Origin: Cerioporus squamosus
Lineage: Eukaryota; Basidiomycota; Agaricomycetes; Polyporales; Polyporaceae
NCBI GenBank assembly: GCA_022592435.1
Contig: JABYQS010000015.1
Location: forward strand, 62,001 to 126,000
DNA length: 64,000 nt
Direction: 5' to 3'
In this document: positions 1 through 13,582 of the stretch, in pieces
Layout of the letters: every line of letters begins with the position of its first letter
How positions within the stretch are numbered: position 1 is the stretch's first letter
Translations under genes and position numbers: made by a program
Notes under the pieces: generated by a model
The model's input: the letters and a program-made list of their open reading frames with translations, nothing else
Database searches by the model: none
What the model was told of the DNA's origin: nothing

Positions 1-3000
1 TTCACCGAACCGACACGACCGATACACAGCTCGCGAGCGCAAGTACGTATACGTATTTGTACCTAGGAGCCACCACCTGAGATAGATGCGCCGCTCATAT
101 GCATATGTGCCCGCGTTCGAGTTCCAACCTGCGGACAGTCGAACAGCCAACGGTCGAATCGTAACCGTAACCGTCGCAGACAGGCTTCGCGATAGCCACC
201 CCCGTCCCATTCCCGGCAACCGCACATCCCACATCGCATATCGCTCGCGAGTACTTCCACAGGTACCGTCCGCTTCGCTGAAAGCCACACGCCTTCGGGC
301 GTCCGGCCGGAGCCTTTCCCCAACTCGCCCTTCCGAGTCGCCTTTCCTCTGTTCCCAAACGAACTCGCACTCTCGCATTCGCACTCGAACAGCCTCCGAG
401 TCCGAAGACGAAGCCGCTGACTTAGCATACAGCGTAAGCTCGCTTGGCTCGAGTAATCCAAGGCATTACAGAGCGAGTCTCATACCCACTCCAGCACCCA
501 CGCGGTAGCTAACCACGACATGAGAACACGACCGCACCGGCACTGGTGACCGACACACCCGCCCTAGTCAACACGCGTACGCTCGATGCGGCCAAGCCTC
601 CCTCCTCTGACCCTTCCTACCGGGAAGTGCAACAGTACTGTGACGTGCCGCTGCACAACTTACCAGCCGTAAGCCCGCGCGCGAAGCTTCGAATTCCCTC
701 TTACCTTTCTCTTCCAGTACCAGGGTCGCCGCTGCGGCCAACGGTTGTGGCCCGCGCCGCTCGGGCGCGATGCCACGCTGATCGAACGAACGTCCACATC
801 GGCTGCTTCGCTCTCCGTCACGCACGACCAGCGGCACCTGTTGAGTATCTACCTGTACATAACTCGAATGCTCAAAGGAAGCAGAGCTCGGGTACGCAAG
901 GCACACCGCGTCCATCTGCACGTCCACGTCCGCGACCGAGCGAACCGTGCACCCTGTTCGAACACGGACGGGCCTGAACGAGAATAGATGCATCCACAGT
1001 CGACAGTCGAAAGCGGCAGCCCTCCTTCTCCTACGCACGCCGAGCGTCCCGTGCTTTCGCCAGCAGTCGCAAGCCCCATTCCGCTCGCGGACGACTCCCC
1101 AGTTCGACTTCCCGTGCCGCCAGCGCACGGGGCCCCGGCGCATGAACAGGGTCACTGAATGCTCATACTAATAGCAATAGCAATCACGACTATATGCGGA
1201 CGGGATCCAGAATACAGCGCGCCCGGGATGCGCCGCCCTGGGGCACGCCTGCGTATGCATATGCAAGGCGGGTACGTGCGTAGTATGATACACTTCAATC
1301 ACGCATGCATGATACGGATTCGCGCCGTACATAGCTGAGAGAAGTAAGCAAATGCACGCACCTGGGACTCTGCAGGGCGTCCATACGGAAACACTGCGCC
1401 CAAACAGGACAGCGCGACTTATCCTCGATTCTCCTGGCTCCGCGACATTGGCAGGAAGAGTGAGCGTCCGAGCGGGATCGCGCTCGGGCTGGGTATGTGA
1501 CTTGTCGGCTCGCTCGTTCGCAGCAATGGCAATGTTGCCGCCGCTGTCGCTGTCGCGGCCTGCCGTACGCGTCAATGACAATCTCCGAATCCTCGCCAGC
1601 CCAACAGCCTGTCCGGAGCTAGAAACGGCACGGAAGTGAGTAATAGTATGCAAGTCAACTTGTAACTGCACCCAGCGTCGTGCGACCCTGCATGCATCCA
1701 CGCGAATCCAAGCTGCAGCCTGCGCCTACGCATCCACGGACCGCTCTCCGGTCCCCGGAGCATGGCTCGCGAGGAACTGGGCGTCCCCGGCACTCAAAAT
1801 GTCAGCACGAGTACCGCCCTCGCATGACGTTTCGTATGTTCAATGTAAGTAAATAGACCCGCATACGCGTGCGACGGAGCTTACGACGTACCCACACGGA
1901 GAGGCTCTGGAGTCTGCCAGCGGCCGTCCTAGCAGCGAAAGGCAGCGCAAAGTCGTCCGACCGTTCGCACTTCCTTGAAGCCTTCTGTCCTCGCACCGCA
2001 AGCGGCGCGAGCGCGACAGCGGAGCCAGTGCGCCAAAGAAGCTGATCCTCGTCCCGTCCGAGGCGACCGCCCGGGGCTGCCACTGCCCAGGTGGCCTGGT
2101 GAAATTCCGAAATTCGAAGCTGGAAGACCGGATGCCCACGTCCGTTCGAATTCAACTACCTGCACAAGCAAACAAACAAGGTTCAGCCTGACTTGCCAGC
2201 ATCGCATCAATTCACCGCAGAAAGTTCCGCGTGCGTTGTCAGAGCTCGTGCTGACGTTTGAACGCTATCATCCTCAAAACAATCGCTATTATCCCACTTA
2301 CACGCCTACAGACCCCGAGATGAGCGACTGAAGGGGCTGGCAAGTGACCAAGTACCCGACACGGCCCTGACTCGAGGGAGAAAAAGAAACTTAGCACGCT
2401 CCGGCGCGGCGACGAGCGGAGCCAAGCCGCAACGGGCACTATACCACACACAAAGAGACACCTCCGAGTCCCGACGCTCCGAGCCGCCCGGCCAGGCAGT
2501 GAGCGCGAGTCGCGACACATGCACAACTCCAAGCACAAGGAGTTCCGAACTGCACATACGTACCTCGCCTCGCGTATCATCCAGACACAGAACATGCCGA
2601 CTTGTCGCGGACTCGTGTACTAGTACCGACGGACGTGCGGAGTCGCTGGAACCTGGAACAGGATGGTGCCACAGTCCACTGGCATTCGGAGTCGGACTCT
2701 GTGCACTGTCACTGTCAGCGGAACTCGACCGACTGCGATGCGTCGCCGCGCGAGCGCGAGGCTGCTTGAGTAGCGTTACAGTTTAGGTTCGTGTGTCCCC
2801 GATGGCCGTCCCCGCTGCCAAACAGACGTCGGTCAGTGCATGCGTACTTACAACAACCAGATACTGTAACTTGAAACCCACTTACATATTCAAGCAAGTT
2901 CCACACGTGCGGCGTGCAGGCTGCAGTAGTGCACCGAGCGCCGCACAGGCCGCGAAGATGATGGACCTAGGAGGAGACGACAAGGAAACACAGGCTCCGC

Positions 3001-4685
3001 GCTGGGCTGGGTGTTCCGCGAGCGTCCGTGTGTGTTCAACGTTCATCAAAGAGATTGGCAGTTGGCGGTGTGTGTATCACCGGAATATGGTACGCGAGAT
3101 GCGTCCTAGCCGCGCCGCTGCTCACAAGGCTTAGGGAGAGGCAGCGTCGCCGCCGTCGCCACCGCATGATGCAGGGATCCAGGGCGGTAGAATTGTTGCG
3201 AGTTCTGGAGGTTAGAAGCATGCCAGACACCGACGGAAGGTGGCAACAGTCGACTCTAGGGACTGATCCTCGCAGCAGCAGCTCTCCTTACCGCAACCCC
3301 GAGTCTAATCCGTCGTTGTTAACCGCCTGGCACTGGGCAGATTTCACCGGCCGGCGTCGAAGCACCCTCCGGCCCCTGCCTCCTTTGGGCGTCCGGGCTC
3401 CGACGCTGTGGTCCGAGGAGATTGGTCATCGCCTGTTTGACGGCGACATTTCCGGATGCGGAATGACACATATCAACCTGCTGTGATCACCTCTGGGCGT
3501 CGCGAGCCTCCCAAAGTCGCCGGGACCTCGAACGCGCTCCGCTCTGCGCTTGCGCTTGTGTCAATGTCGTGCCGGGACGCGGACTGCGAACAGCGACGGG
3601 CCTGTCGCCCAACAACCGTACAATGTGTACATCCGTCCGACCGCCGTGCAGCCCAACGAGGGTTTGCAACGCAAGGAACCGTCCCACTGCCGCGGGCCAT
3701 GGCATGTAACTGTTGCCCTGGGCTGGACTCGTCGTGACTCGTAAATATCGTACGCTTCGCGGCGTTCGCCGCCCGTGTGTTCTTCAATGACGCGGGACTT
3801 ACTCGTGTACTGTAGAACACGCGGCGATCCAACTATTTGGATGTGGACACTTCACCGGTTCTTGCCTCTGTCGAGTGGGCGGAATTGAAGAGGCCCGAGG
3901 CCCAGCCATTGTCCGTATCGTCTCGCCGCTCGCCACCGCTCAGAGTCGGAATCGCACACGCGGGTGGCACAGTGACATACGCTTCGTACCATCTCGGCAG
4001 CTGATGTGATACGGACTCAAATTTGCAGGCGGGGACAGAACGGAGAAAAGATCACACCCGTCTGCAGTGTGCACTTACGTGCGTTCGGGTTGCGCATGAG
4101 GTTTCGCACCTCGGATGGCCTGCGAAGGAAGGTCTGATCAGGCATGCGCGAGGAGCTCGCGCGAAGGAAGATAAATCGAGCATGTCGTAAGTCAATAGAC
4201 AGATGCACACATATGGTAAACGGGCGCCTGGGATGGAGCCAGTACGAGTAGATGGTACTAGTATATGATGCGGGCGAGGTTCGCGTCCGCCGTGCGCGAA
4301 GAGAACAAAGGGACGGGAGCTGTGAGGCGCGAGGGAGGCATGCGAAAAGGGACAAGCTAGTCACGCTAGTGAAGGGGAGAGGTGGAGATCAGAAGGGAAA
4401 GGGAAGTTCTGAGCCTGTGTGTCGGAAGGAGAGGACGACGAGCCTGGGGAGGAATGGACGGTATCCCGGACTCGGATGGAGGGAGTGGGGATGTGCCGAA
4501 TGAGGTCAGCGGCAGGTGGCCGCGGTTGGGAGGGACAGCCTGGGCTGGAGCGTGCTCGTCAAGGTTTCATGTCGTGGAATTGGCCATGGCTGCAGCTGGG
4601 AGTCGGATGCATGAAGGAACTGATGGGAGATCGCATACGCTTCCGCTGGGCTGCAAAGGGGAGTCAGCGGCATTGCGAATGGGGC

Positions 4686-4748
4686 ACAGACGCGGACGCA
4701 GATGCGGGCACAGATGGCTGCAGATGCGAACACAGAAGCGGACACAAT
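4686..4748. repeat. imperfect short tandem repeat
   Basis: About 63 bases built from variants of a GCGGACACAGATG-like unit repeated around four times with substitutions. It lies in the purine-rich left end and has no coding support. Confidence 0.4.
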
Positions 4749-5930
4749 AGAGGGCCTCGGATGGGCAGCTTCAAGTGCAGCCAGTGCGAGCGAGGACATG
4801 GCTGCGGCCGGCGCGTTCGTACGTCCGTATGTTCCTTGAGATCAACGTCGAATTCCGCCTGATTACGCACGCTAAGTTGAATTCAGATAACCCCGTGGAC
4901 AAGTAAGCTGCCATAAGCAGCGATATAAGCCCCTCCCTGGACATATCCGACGGATCCGGTGCGTGCCCAGCACAGGCGCCGTCAGCGGAAGTTGCCAGGA
5001 GGCCAAGGCCGCAGCTCCATATGGCAGGAGACCTGCCGAGAATGGCAGGAGGAAATGGAACGGAGGCACCCGCGATGTTTAGCCGCAGAGGTGGCCACGA
5101 GGCTATCACTACACTCGTCAGCCGGCACGTCTGTAGGCCAGACTAACAAACCGCGCTAGCGCAGGCCGCCACCGTCGAGGCGTAGCGCAGACCGCGAAAA
5201 ATTTATCGGGGCCCTGCGGATGGAGGACGACGTGCGGTCTATTTCGGCGGGTGAGACATGGACGAGATGAGCAGACGATGCGAAGGCGCGGTGAGGTCGG
5301 GACAAGAGGCAAGGACGCCCGCGCAGAAGGACGGGGGAGAGATGGCGATGGGCTGAGATGGGGGACATATCAGGAAGTAAGCGAGTCACGACAGGTGGCC
5401 AGTGCCAGTTCGCGGGCTTGGGCTTGGGCGAGAGAGCGAACGCACGCCTGCGCACGCCAGGCGACCGAACGCCAACAGAAGGCGTAGACGCATCCGTCCC
5501 AGGCGCCCCCGCCGTGCCACCCACAGATGCACCAGATCGCACCCAGATCTGCACCATCAGCTGCCTGCCAACAGGAAATCCTCTATTCTCGCCCATTTCC
5601 CGCCACGGACCCCTGCGCAACGCAGAAGCGGGCTGCCAGATCGGGGAGACTGCAGCCGGTAACGTGACGTGCACGCGCACAGAAGGCCTCGTGGGCCGTG
5701 GGCACCTGCCGGATATGGGCGAAACGGGGGGCAAGGCTATGGGGAATCCCTGGGTGATGGGGGCGGCCGCGATGCCGGGGACGGGGCCTGGGAGACGGCC
5801 GGGGAGTGGAGGCCAAAAAGAAGGGGCGGGAAATGGCGGAAGGTTTTGCGGGGTGCGAAAGGGGAAGATTGATGGGAGGCCCGGTTTGGGAGCCCCTGAT
5901 GGGAGGGACGGATTAGGGTTTGTGCTGAGG

Positions 5931-5960
5931 CGGAATCGGATTCGGATTCGGAATCGGATT
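5931..5960. repeat. hexamer microsatellite (CGGATT-like)
   Basis: Five copies of a CGGATT/CGGAAT hexamer follow one another about 120 bases upstream of the cyclin start codon. A nearby single TTAGGG at 5913-5918 is isolated and is not a telomere array. Confidence 0.6.
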
Positions 5961-6083
5961 TTGATTTGTTTTGGGAGGGTGGACAGGTGTTAATTGCGGT
6001 TACCGTTCGCGCGTCGGGTCGTCCTTCTTTTTTAATACTCCTCCTCTCGCTCCCTCTGTCCGCAAACTCTCCATAGCATACTT

Positions 6084-8234
6084 ATGCATGGCCCTTATTA
6101 CCACCAGTCCTCGCTCCCTTCCCCCTCACCGTCGCCAATGTCTGCCGCCACCCTCCCTCTCCCCTTCGAGCTCGTCTCCTCATGGCAGGACTGGAGGCCA
6201 ACAAAGTCCGAGGCTCCCCTCACCCCGCCGCTCTCCTCAATACCGCAGAGACGCGTCCCTGCACAGTACCATACTCCGACTGTCCTCCCTCCCATCTCGC
6301 ACTTTGACAGGAGCATCTCGCGCCATTCACCAGGTATGTCTCTCTCTGCATTCGCGCGCACGCACACTCTGCCTCACGCGACGAACAAAGTCACGCCGCC
6401 ACCGACGGACTGGGACACAAAGTATGACGCGCACCCGTACCGTCTGCCTTCGGTCCTCGCACCTATGCCCTCCCGCTCGCTCGACCCTTCTCCTTCCTCC
6501 TCGCAGTACGAGCTGCCAGAAGACCCCTTCGCGTCCAACTCGTACGTGCTCGACTGGTTCGGCAGTGACTCTCACCGCTCCGCCCGCTTCATCGCGGAGA
6601 AGACTTGTGAGATGATCTGCTACCTCTGGTTCTCCACCATCTCCAGCACATCCGCCTCCCCTTCCAAGCGCAGCCGCTCCGCATCCGCCCAGCGCGCCTC
6701 CTTCTCTCCGCACAGTAATTCATCGACCGCGAAGCTGCAGTTCTCCGTCGCGCCAGCGTTCGTTCGCTTCATGCAAAAAGTACTCGAGACGACACAAGTC
6801 AGCCAGTCGGTCATCGTACTCTCATTACACTACATCTACCGCCTCAAGGGGCGTAATCCGTACACGTCTGGGCAGGCCGGGAGCGAGTACCGCGTGGCCA
6901 TCGCCGCGCTCATGCTGGCGAACAAGTTTGTGGACGAGTGAGTATCCTTATGGCCTCGCGACGCGTCGTTACTGACGCGCTTTCTTCGCGCAGCAACACG
7001 TACACGAACAAGACGTGGTCCGAGGTCTCGGGCATCGACCTCACGGAGGTCAACCGGATGGAGCGCGAGTTCCTTCTGGGCATCGACTTTGACCTCTACG
7101 TCGACAAGAACACGTACGAGGGCTGGGTGAGCCTCCTCAAGGGCCTGGTGAGCCACAAGGAGCAGGACTCGAAGATGTACAAGCGGTCGCGTTGTCCTGT
7201 GCGGGTGCGGCCAGGGTGTCACAGGAACGCCCACCTCACGCCATCACGTGCGCCGTCACACCGCGCACGATCCTCTTCTCCGCGCCGCGCGTCAATATGT
7301 GCCGTCTCCTCCGCCCCCTATCCCGCTCATCCGCAACATTACACTCCCGCCCCGCCACCACCGCCACCTCAGCTCGTCGCCCAGACCCCCGCGTACTCGT
7401 CGCCCGCACGGCCCGAGCTTCCAGCCGGCTGCAAGCGCACGGCGGAAGACGCGTTCTCCCCAACCTCTGCGTCATTCGCGGCTGTGCATCAGCCACCGAC
7501 GCAAGTGCCAAGGCGCATGCAGGGCCTCACCCTCGACATACCGCAGCCAACCGCCCACCAGCATTCTCGGGAGAACTCAGCATCGCCCCTCGAGTCGTTG
7601 CAGTCCTTCTCGAAGCTCAACCTCGGCGCGTCCCCCGTCGACAACGTCCCCACGCAGCAATGGCCCGTCCGGCAGTACGACGAGTATCCGCGGACACTGG
7701 TGTCCGCATACCGGATGGACGACCAGCGTCCTCACGTCGCACCGCAGGTGAGCTCATCGTCTGTTCTTCTTGGTCTTGACAACATACTGACCATTGCTCA
7801 AGAACCTGTATTTCTACTCGCTCGCTGGCTCGCCCATGGAGTCTGAGGAGGAGCGCCGGTCGCGCAAGACGCGTCTTCGGTACCACCAAGCACCGCCGCC
7901 CAGCGTTGCGATGTACCAGTACCCGCCGTCGATGCCCATGGTCGTCCAGTCGGCCTCGACGAGCCCGTACGAGGTCCACTCGCACGTGCATCCGTCTCAG
8001 CCTGCCTTGCCTCCCTTCTCGCAAGTGTCGCAAGGCTGGTCGACGCCCTCTGGTCTGTCGGCGCAGGAGACCACCCAGCTGCCCCCGATCTTGGTCGAGC
8101 AGCCCCCTCAACACTCCTCGATGATCCCCTCTGCACCGTTCGCAAACGCAGGCCCTTCCGGAGTGCAGTTCTACTCTACATTGACGCCGATCCCCAGCCC
8201 GCATTATTACAGGGCGCGTGGGCGGCAGGTATAA
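6084..8234 (+). CDS. PCL/PHO80-type cyclin
   Basis: Probable cyclin partner of a PHO85-type cyclin-dependent kinase. Proposed exons are 6084-6937, 6994-7747 and 7803-8234; both introns (56 and 55 nt) have GTGAG donors and the phases match, giving about 679 residues. The cyclin box lies at roughly residues 170-360. It shows RFIAEKTCEMICYLW, an alanine/leucine-rich helix with the run IAALMLANKF, and the segment ending in EREFLLGIDFDLYV, which is typical of PCL cyclins. The N-terminal 150 residues and the C-terminal half are Ser/Pro/His-rich and probably disordered. A further in-frame 57-nt intron is possible at 6334-6390; the frame is open either way. A second ATG at 6138 is an alternative start. 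Family call is firm; the exact cyclin class and partner are inferred. Confidence 0.85.
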
Positions 8235-11200
8235 TTCAAAAGGGCAGTATAGTAGTATAGTATATGTTTAGAACCCTTGCGCTCCGCTTCGGTTTCATTG
8301 TCGTTGAACACGGACTCTACACAGAACATAGTAGTTATTATTACCGCATCGCATATCGTACGTACAACCACCAGCATTCTCCCCCATGTTCACGCTCATC
8401 ATGATCGCATTGTCGCCGTCTCGACCCTGCTCATTTGCACATGTGCATTGTAGTCGTCCCGCCACGTTCCATTCGCATCCGCCACCGCATCTGTCGTTAT
8501 GCCGCATACATACATTCTGCATCAGATTCATGTTCGCCGCCGTCTCTTGCCGCCGCATCCACCCCTCTCTCTTCCATGTGTGTGCGCATGTACACAGTCA
8601 CATCTTCCTACGCCGTTTGCCCGTGTCGTCCGGTCGCCGTTTACGTTTACGTTCAATGAAACGAGCACGGACCCTGGAAAAGTCCCAGAAGCGTTTACCA
8701 CCCCTCCCTCGTGCCCATGCGACTCCCCGATGGCCATCGTGCGAGCAGGACGGTCATTGAGGGTAGGTTCTGCGCCCGCGCCCGTTCCGGACGCTCGAGG
8801 CTCTGGTGACACTGACGAGGTTCCTTTCCGCGGACCGGACATGGGCGTTCTTGTTCCTTAAGCTCGTGTCTCTGCCATCCCCAGACTGCAAGCTGGAACC
8901 TGACAAGGACGCCCGTCGCCAACCGTCTCCGAGCCTCCGATCGCAGGCGGCGCCCTGCCCAGTGCCACCACGTCCATCCAAGATGAGATGCCTACCTCCA
9001 AGCGCGGCGGCCAAGCGCGACGATGCGCAGCTGGCATCACCAGGTCCACTACAGTTATCATACGGCGGTAAGTAGCGGCGGCACTGTGCACATCATGGCA
9101 TCATGCATGACATGGGCCACCTCCGACAACCCACGCCTCGCCGTGAATCAGGAGAAGCTTTTTCCTGGGAGCGAGCCAGTGCCACCTCGCGGGCATGTCA
9201 ACAGTCAGCGATACGAGCATCCGGATAACCAGAGGATCCTGTACCAGACGCAAGGACTCGGTACCATCCCGGGGCCATCCTCGAGCTCCTTCCCGCCCCA
9301 CACGCAATGCACCAATTGGCACCGATACTTACCCATGCCATGCCAGCAGCGCGCTATGCATTTTCCGGGTAGCCCGTTGTTCCCGAGTCCCGACAAGCCC
9401 CTGGCGGGAGACGACCGTGACAGCCTCAGGAGACGGTTGGACAGTGCCACAGATCGTTCGAGGGCAAACACCGAGCGCAGTGGGATCCGGTCACACGTAC
9501 CTACCAGTATTGTTGCCAAATGCCAACATGGCTCGGACGGTACGGTATGTGCAGCTCTTCCGACTTGGGGTTGCGAGCCGGGAGCTCCGCCCGCCACAGT
9601 CCGCACTCTGGGCACATGCTTGCGCCGCTACATGAGTGCCCGAAGCAGGCAATATGGCCCATAGGTATTTCCGCTGGCATCTCCATCCGTACTTACTCTC
9701 CGGCCACGTATACGCTTACTGCTACAGGTCCAGGGCATTAACCCGAAGGCTGTTGTGTTCTGCGGAGCGCAAACACATGTACTAAGTACACACGCAGCAC
9801 GGCCTCGTATACTTCCGCGGTGAGATCGTCCTCCTGAGTCCTGCCGCAGCCACACCAGGTCCCGCTGCTGAGGAAGTTTACTTGTGAGTGTGACGCTCCG
9901 CCGCAACAGGCACAATGGTTGTGCATCGCCGCCATGCCGACGCACAGACGGCGCGTTGGCTATTCCGACAAAAAATTTGGCTCGTTGCCAGTTCCGTGGC
10001 CTGGGGCGAAGCCGTCGGGACGTCGGGCAATCGGACCTGACCTGACACGTATGTATTGTGTTCCAAAAAACCTCTCGGCCTCTCGACTCTCATGTCTTAC
10101 TCACCAACAGGAGGAGTTTCCGTTGAGGCACTGCGAGAGCGACGTCGGCCCCCGCACCACACCGCCGTTTCAGTTCGGGATGCTGCCCAGCCCGCATTTA
10201 CGCGCAGCGTGAGTCCGTGCAGCGTCCACAACCAGCCAATCTTTCCAAGTTGTCGTCTTCCGTCTCCATCCCTATGTCTCCTTCTGTTCCGCCCGCGCAC
10301 GCCCCTGGGTCGGGCTCGGACCTCACGCTTATTACGGATCCGGAGTGTTTGGGCCTCGACGTGACGGCGCCCCCTTACTCCTTGTCGCCGCAGTTCTGAA
10401 TCCGTGTCTGAGATAGATGCCAGGCTAAAGGATCACAAGTTGTCGACGAGCAGGAGCGGTAGCACGCGCTCGCCGCTTGCGGGAACCTGCAACAGGCTTC
10501 TACCTCGAGATGGTGGAGGTGGTGCGATGCAAGATGGGCTAACCCATTTCGCGGGAATTTGGCCTCGGCCTCGGAAGATCTTCCCATCGACTGTCGAGCT
10601 CAGCCATCGACATCATTGCCCGGGCTTGGGCGCGAGCGGTGAGGTTCTGTCACTGTGCGTGGTGTGATATCCAGGGTCGCTCGCGATGCGCGGACGGAGA
10701 AGGCGAGCGGTGACTTCGGAGACTTCAGAGCCAGAGGGTCTGCCAACTATCAATTGCAAGCGTCGTTCTGATCAGGCTTAGCACGAGTGAACAGGATCGA
10801 ATAGGAACGAGTGCGCTCGACGCGTACGGAGCATTATAATTATTAGCGTTACGCGCAGGTCCACGTCAGTCTATCCGATGACCAACATCGACAACGCCAG
10901 GCTCGCGAGTCGCGACCTCGCGCCGGTGAAACAGCGCAAAACATATGATATACAGTAACACTAACAGAAAACCATTTAGCAGCGCAGCCGGCGGCGGAGC
11001 GAGGCCAGGGCAGATCAGACTGCCCGGGACGTTCGCCCATCACTCCGTGCTCATCCAATCTGCCCATCTCATATTAACCGTCCATTCATTCGCCGCGCAC
11101 ACACATGCTCCTGCACCACCGCTTGGCCGTAACCGCATATGTGCTCGCGCGCTACTTAGCGCTCTCTCGCGGAGGCGTCCTGGCGTCGCCTGGTCTGGAC

Positions 11201-12815
11201 GATCTCAGTCTGACGACCGTAGCTCAGACACCGAGCGGGAGCGCACCTATCCAAATATGCACGCACCCCCAATCGTCACCGCCATCGACAACGAGATATC
11301 CAGAACGATCCGCTGGCAGGTGCTATGAGGTGCACCCGTATGTATGATACAGTGCGATCATGACAACATGACTGACATGACATCCACCTCCCCACAACCG
11401 CAACGCCTCTTATATACGAACACCTCGCCGCGCGGCGTCCAGACCCACCCACGCCTCTCAGGCAGAAGCAGTAAGGAAGGCATGGTGTGCGGACACAGTA
11501 CGCCGGCGGGCGTTGCCTGACATACCACATATCTGGGTTCCCGTACGCGTGCGCCGCGATCGGGAGAGCATGCTTGGATGGTTTGCATGGATATGGGGCG
11601 CAGCCCAAGAGACCCGCACGCTATACCGCCGGTCCTCGATTTGGGCACTAACTGATAACGCTAGCATCATTCAGATTCTCTTGCGTTCCACTGGCGTCGA
11701 CAGGGAGGTCAGAGCCACTAATACTGCGCGCAGATGATCAGCGTCGACAGAAGAGGGTGCGTACACGTACGTTCGCGATCATATAGCATCGAGCTACTGA
11801 ACTGAGAGGCATAAGGCACGCCACTTGTCCGATACTGAGGACCGCGAACCGATCGAGCACTGGTCAGTTGTCCGTGTCACGACTCGCGACCCCGTCCACG
11901 CTGCGTGGCACCTGTGGGGCTAGTGCGCCCCATCCGTTACGGAAGACGAATTCACTGGAAGACATGTCATGCCATTTCCTGCGAGCTTTATCTGAGTCGC
12001 CGCGCAATGGAGAAGGGCATACCGGGGGAACAAATCGATGTGCGCAGAAGAGAATAGCGCGGCAGTTGTTAGACGGCTAGTGCAGCAGTCCCAGGACGGT
12101 CACATCGCGAGCAATCGCCATCAACCCGTAGACCGCGGGGCCTGTTGGAACTGCGGGTACCGGGATACCGTTCTTACCTTGAGTCTCTGCGTTCGAGTTA
12201 GCCGAGGCGTGCGCGACATCGCAACGCGAAGCACAGGGAAGCTTCCGCCGCCCCAGCGCCGACAGGCTGCGAGCACGAATGCGATGGATGTGGATGGATT
12301 TGTTGGATGGGCGCGTCACCAGGTGCGAGCCGTGGCCCATAGCCTGCGCCTGCGGGAAGTGGACAACCGAACAACTGTATTAGGGTTGAACCTTCACAGA
12401 ACAAAGCAATCCGGACACGCAGGCAGGCTTCTGACGCAGACGGAGAGGGCGCCGGAGCAGAGAGGCACGCTGGGATGTTGGCAGACGGCGGGTTTCGGCC
12501 TTGTACGTGAGTCTGTGTGCCACTTGTGCCACTAAGGGATGAGCGTCCGGAGGAGCCGGAGGCTGTAGTCGACATGTGCCAGTGCTCGACGGCGAGACCG
12601 GATCGACACGGATTCTTGTGTATTGCGATATGGGAGTTGCTTCGAGATAAGTTTGTTAGACACGGGCTAGGGGTGGTAAGACAATAAGCCTGTGGATGTC
12701 GATAATATTGATGAATAGGCAGGTACGCGGAGTGGATTGACACGAGGCGTCCTCACCATAATCGAGCTGTAGCTTGTTTGTCGGGCTGTACAGACGAGAC
12801 ATCAGATGAGCGAAC
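8235..12815. other. gene-poor stretch with unresolved coding-like segments
   Basis: About 4.6 kb without a gene I can assemble. Plus-strand segments at about 8891-9068, 9146-9540 and 10217-10399 have protein-like composition, and splice-like signals lie between them (GTAAGT at 9067, acceptors near 9150 and 10110). The frames do not join cleanly, so this may be a lineage-specific or decayed gene. On the minus strand, 12180-12575 also has a coding-like look, with possible donors and acceptors but no recognisable domain. The rest shows nothing. Confidence 0.35.
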
Positions 12816-13395
12816 TCAGAAGGGGTTCTGTGCGTCCTGCTCCGCGGCGAGTTTGTCAAGCCTAGCCTTTTCCGCCTGAAGACGGGCGATGTTGGTTGCG
12901 AGGAACCCCTGCGTGAACTGATACCCGGAGACTACGCCCGTCACTGAAGGTCAAGGGCGCATTAGTTTCATGGAACTCCATAAGGAACAGGCGAGCGTCA
13001 TCCAAGAAGTGAACAACACTCGGGAGCGGCAAGAAGGCAAAGCTGTGTGGGGAAGGCTTGCTCACCAACGCCGCATAGGATTGTGGCATTCCGGTTGAGG
13101 CGGAAGAGCTTCGATCCTAGGATGGCTAGATGAAGTGAAAGGAGGTTCAGCGGACTGGGATGCGCAGCGTACGTCCAACAGGGACGATGCAGCAGATGCC
13201 GGGAAGGCACATACCACTGACCAGGCCCGAGGATAGCCCAGCGAAGACGCCGTCGCGCTGTGCTTGCTGTTCGAACGAGCTGGTGTGAGAGCACGGCATG
13301 CGGGCACACAGAGGAGAACGTACGCGTGTGGCCTCCGCGACGGCATCGATGGGAAGCCCGCTCGGCCGTTTGTGTTCGTGTTCGTGCTCGGACAT
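12816..13395 (-). CDS. small two-helix membrane protein
   Basis: Three-exon minus-strand gene reconstructed from splice phase. It starts at ATG 13393-13395 and ends at TGA 12816-12818. The N-terminus is charged (MSEHEHEHKR). Two Gly/Ala/Val-rich hydrophobic segments follow, around GVFAGLSSGLVSAILG and ATILCGVVTGVVSG, then a helical basic/acidic tail ending in AQNPF. This pattern suits a short mitochondrial or endomembrane protein with a helical hairpin. A short extra intron near 13330 is possible, but the frame reads through, so I left it out. I do not recognise the family. The gene is divergent from the SPO22-like gene with about 190 bases between start codons. Confidence 0.6.
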
Positions 13396-13582
13396 GCTGT
13401 TCGCTGCTCGCTGCTCGCTGCTCGTCGCAGTTCGCAGCAGCCCTGCAGGCGCCAGCAGCCGGGCGTGACTCGGGTACGCGTCCTGTTACGCGTCTCGTAA
13501 CGCGTCGTCCGACCCCATCCTCGCGTCTGCCCCTCCTCTCTCCCTCTCCTCACCGCCGCTGCCGCCGACGACGACGACGACA
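13396..13582. promoter_or_regulatory. short bidirectional intergenic promoter
   Basis: Only 187 bases separate the start codons of the small membrane protein (minus) and the SPO22/ZIP4-like gene (plus), so both promoters must share this interval. The part next to 13583 is pyrimidine-rich on the plus strand and ends in a (GAC)n-like run just before the ATG. No TATA box is evident. Confidence 0.5.

Larger units (their letters stand above)
1..6083. other. gene-poor left end, no supported gene
   Basis: Only short open frames occur on both strands and none resembles a protein family or carries a convincing chain of exons with matching phases. The segment is GC-rich and changes character along its length: about 4300-5990 is purine-rich on the plus strand (many GGGA and GGAG runs), and about 6010-6080, just before the cyclin gene, turns pyrimidine-rich, as is common at basidiomycete promoters. 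Small simple repeats lie at 4686-4748 and 5931-5960. I see no transposase, reverse transcriptase, long terminal repeat or tRNA. Confidence 0.55.

Noticed and set aside
86..508. 140-codon frame at the left end
   Set aside because: Arg/Ser-rich low-complexity product typical of chance frames in GC-rich DNA.
5913..5918. TTAGGG as a telomere repeat
   Set aside because: A single copy embedded in ordinary G-rich sequence; no array.
12038..12535. 165-codon plus-strand frame
   Set aside because: No family resemblance; the opposite strand looks at least as coding, and neither joins into a gene.
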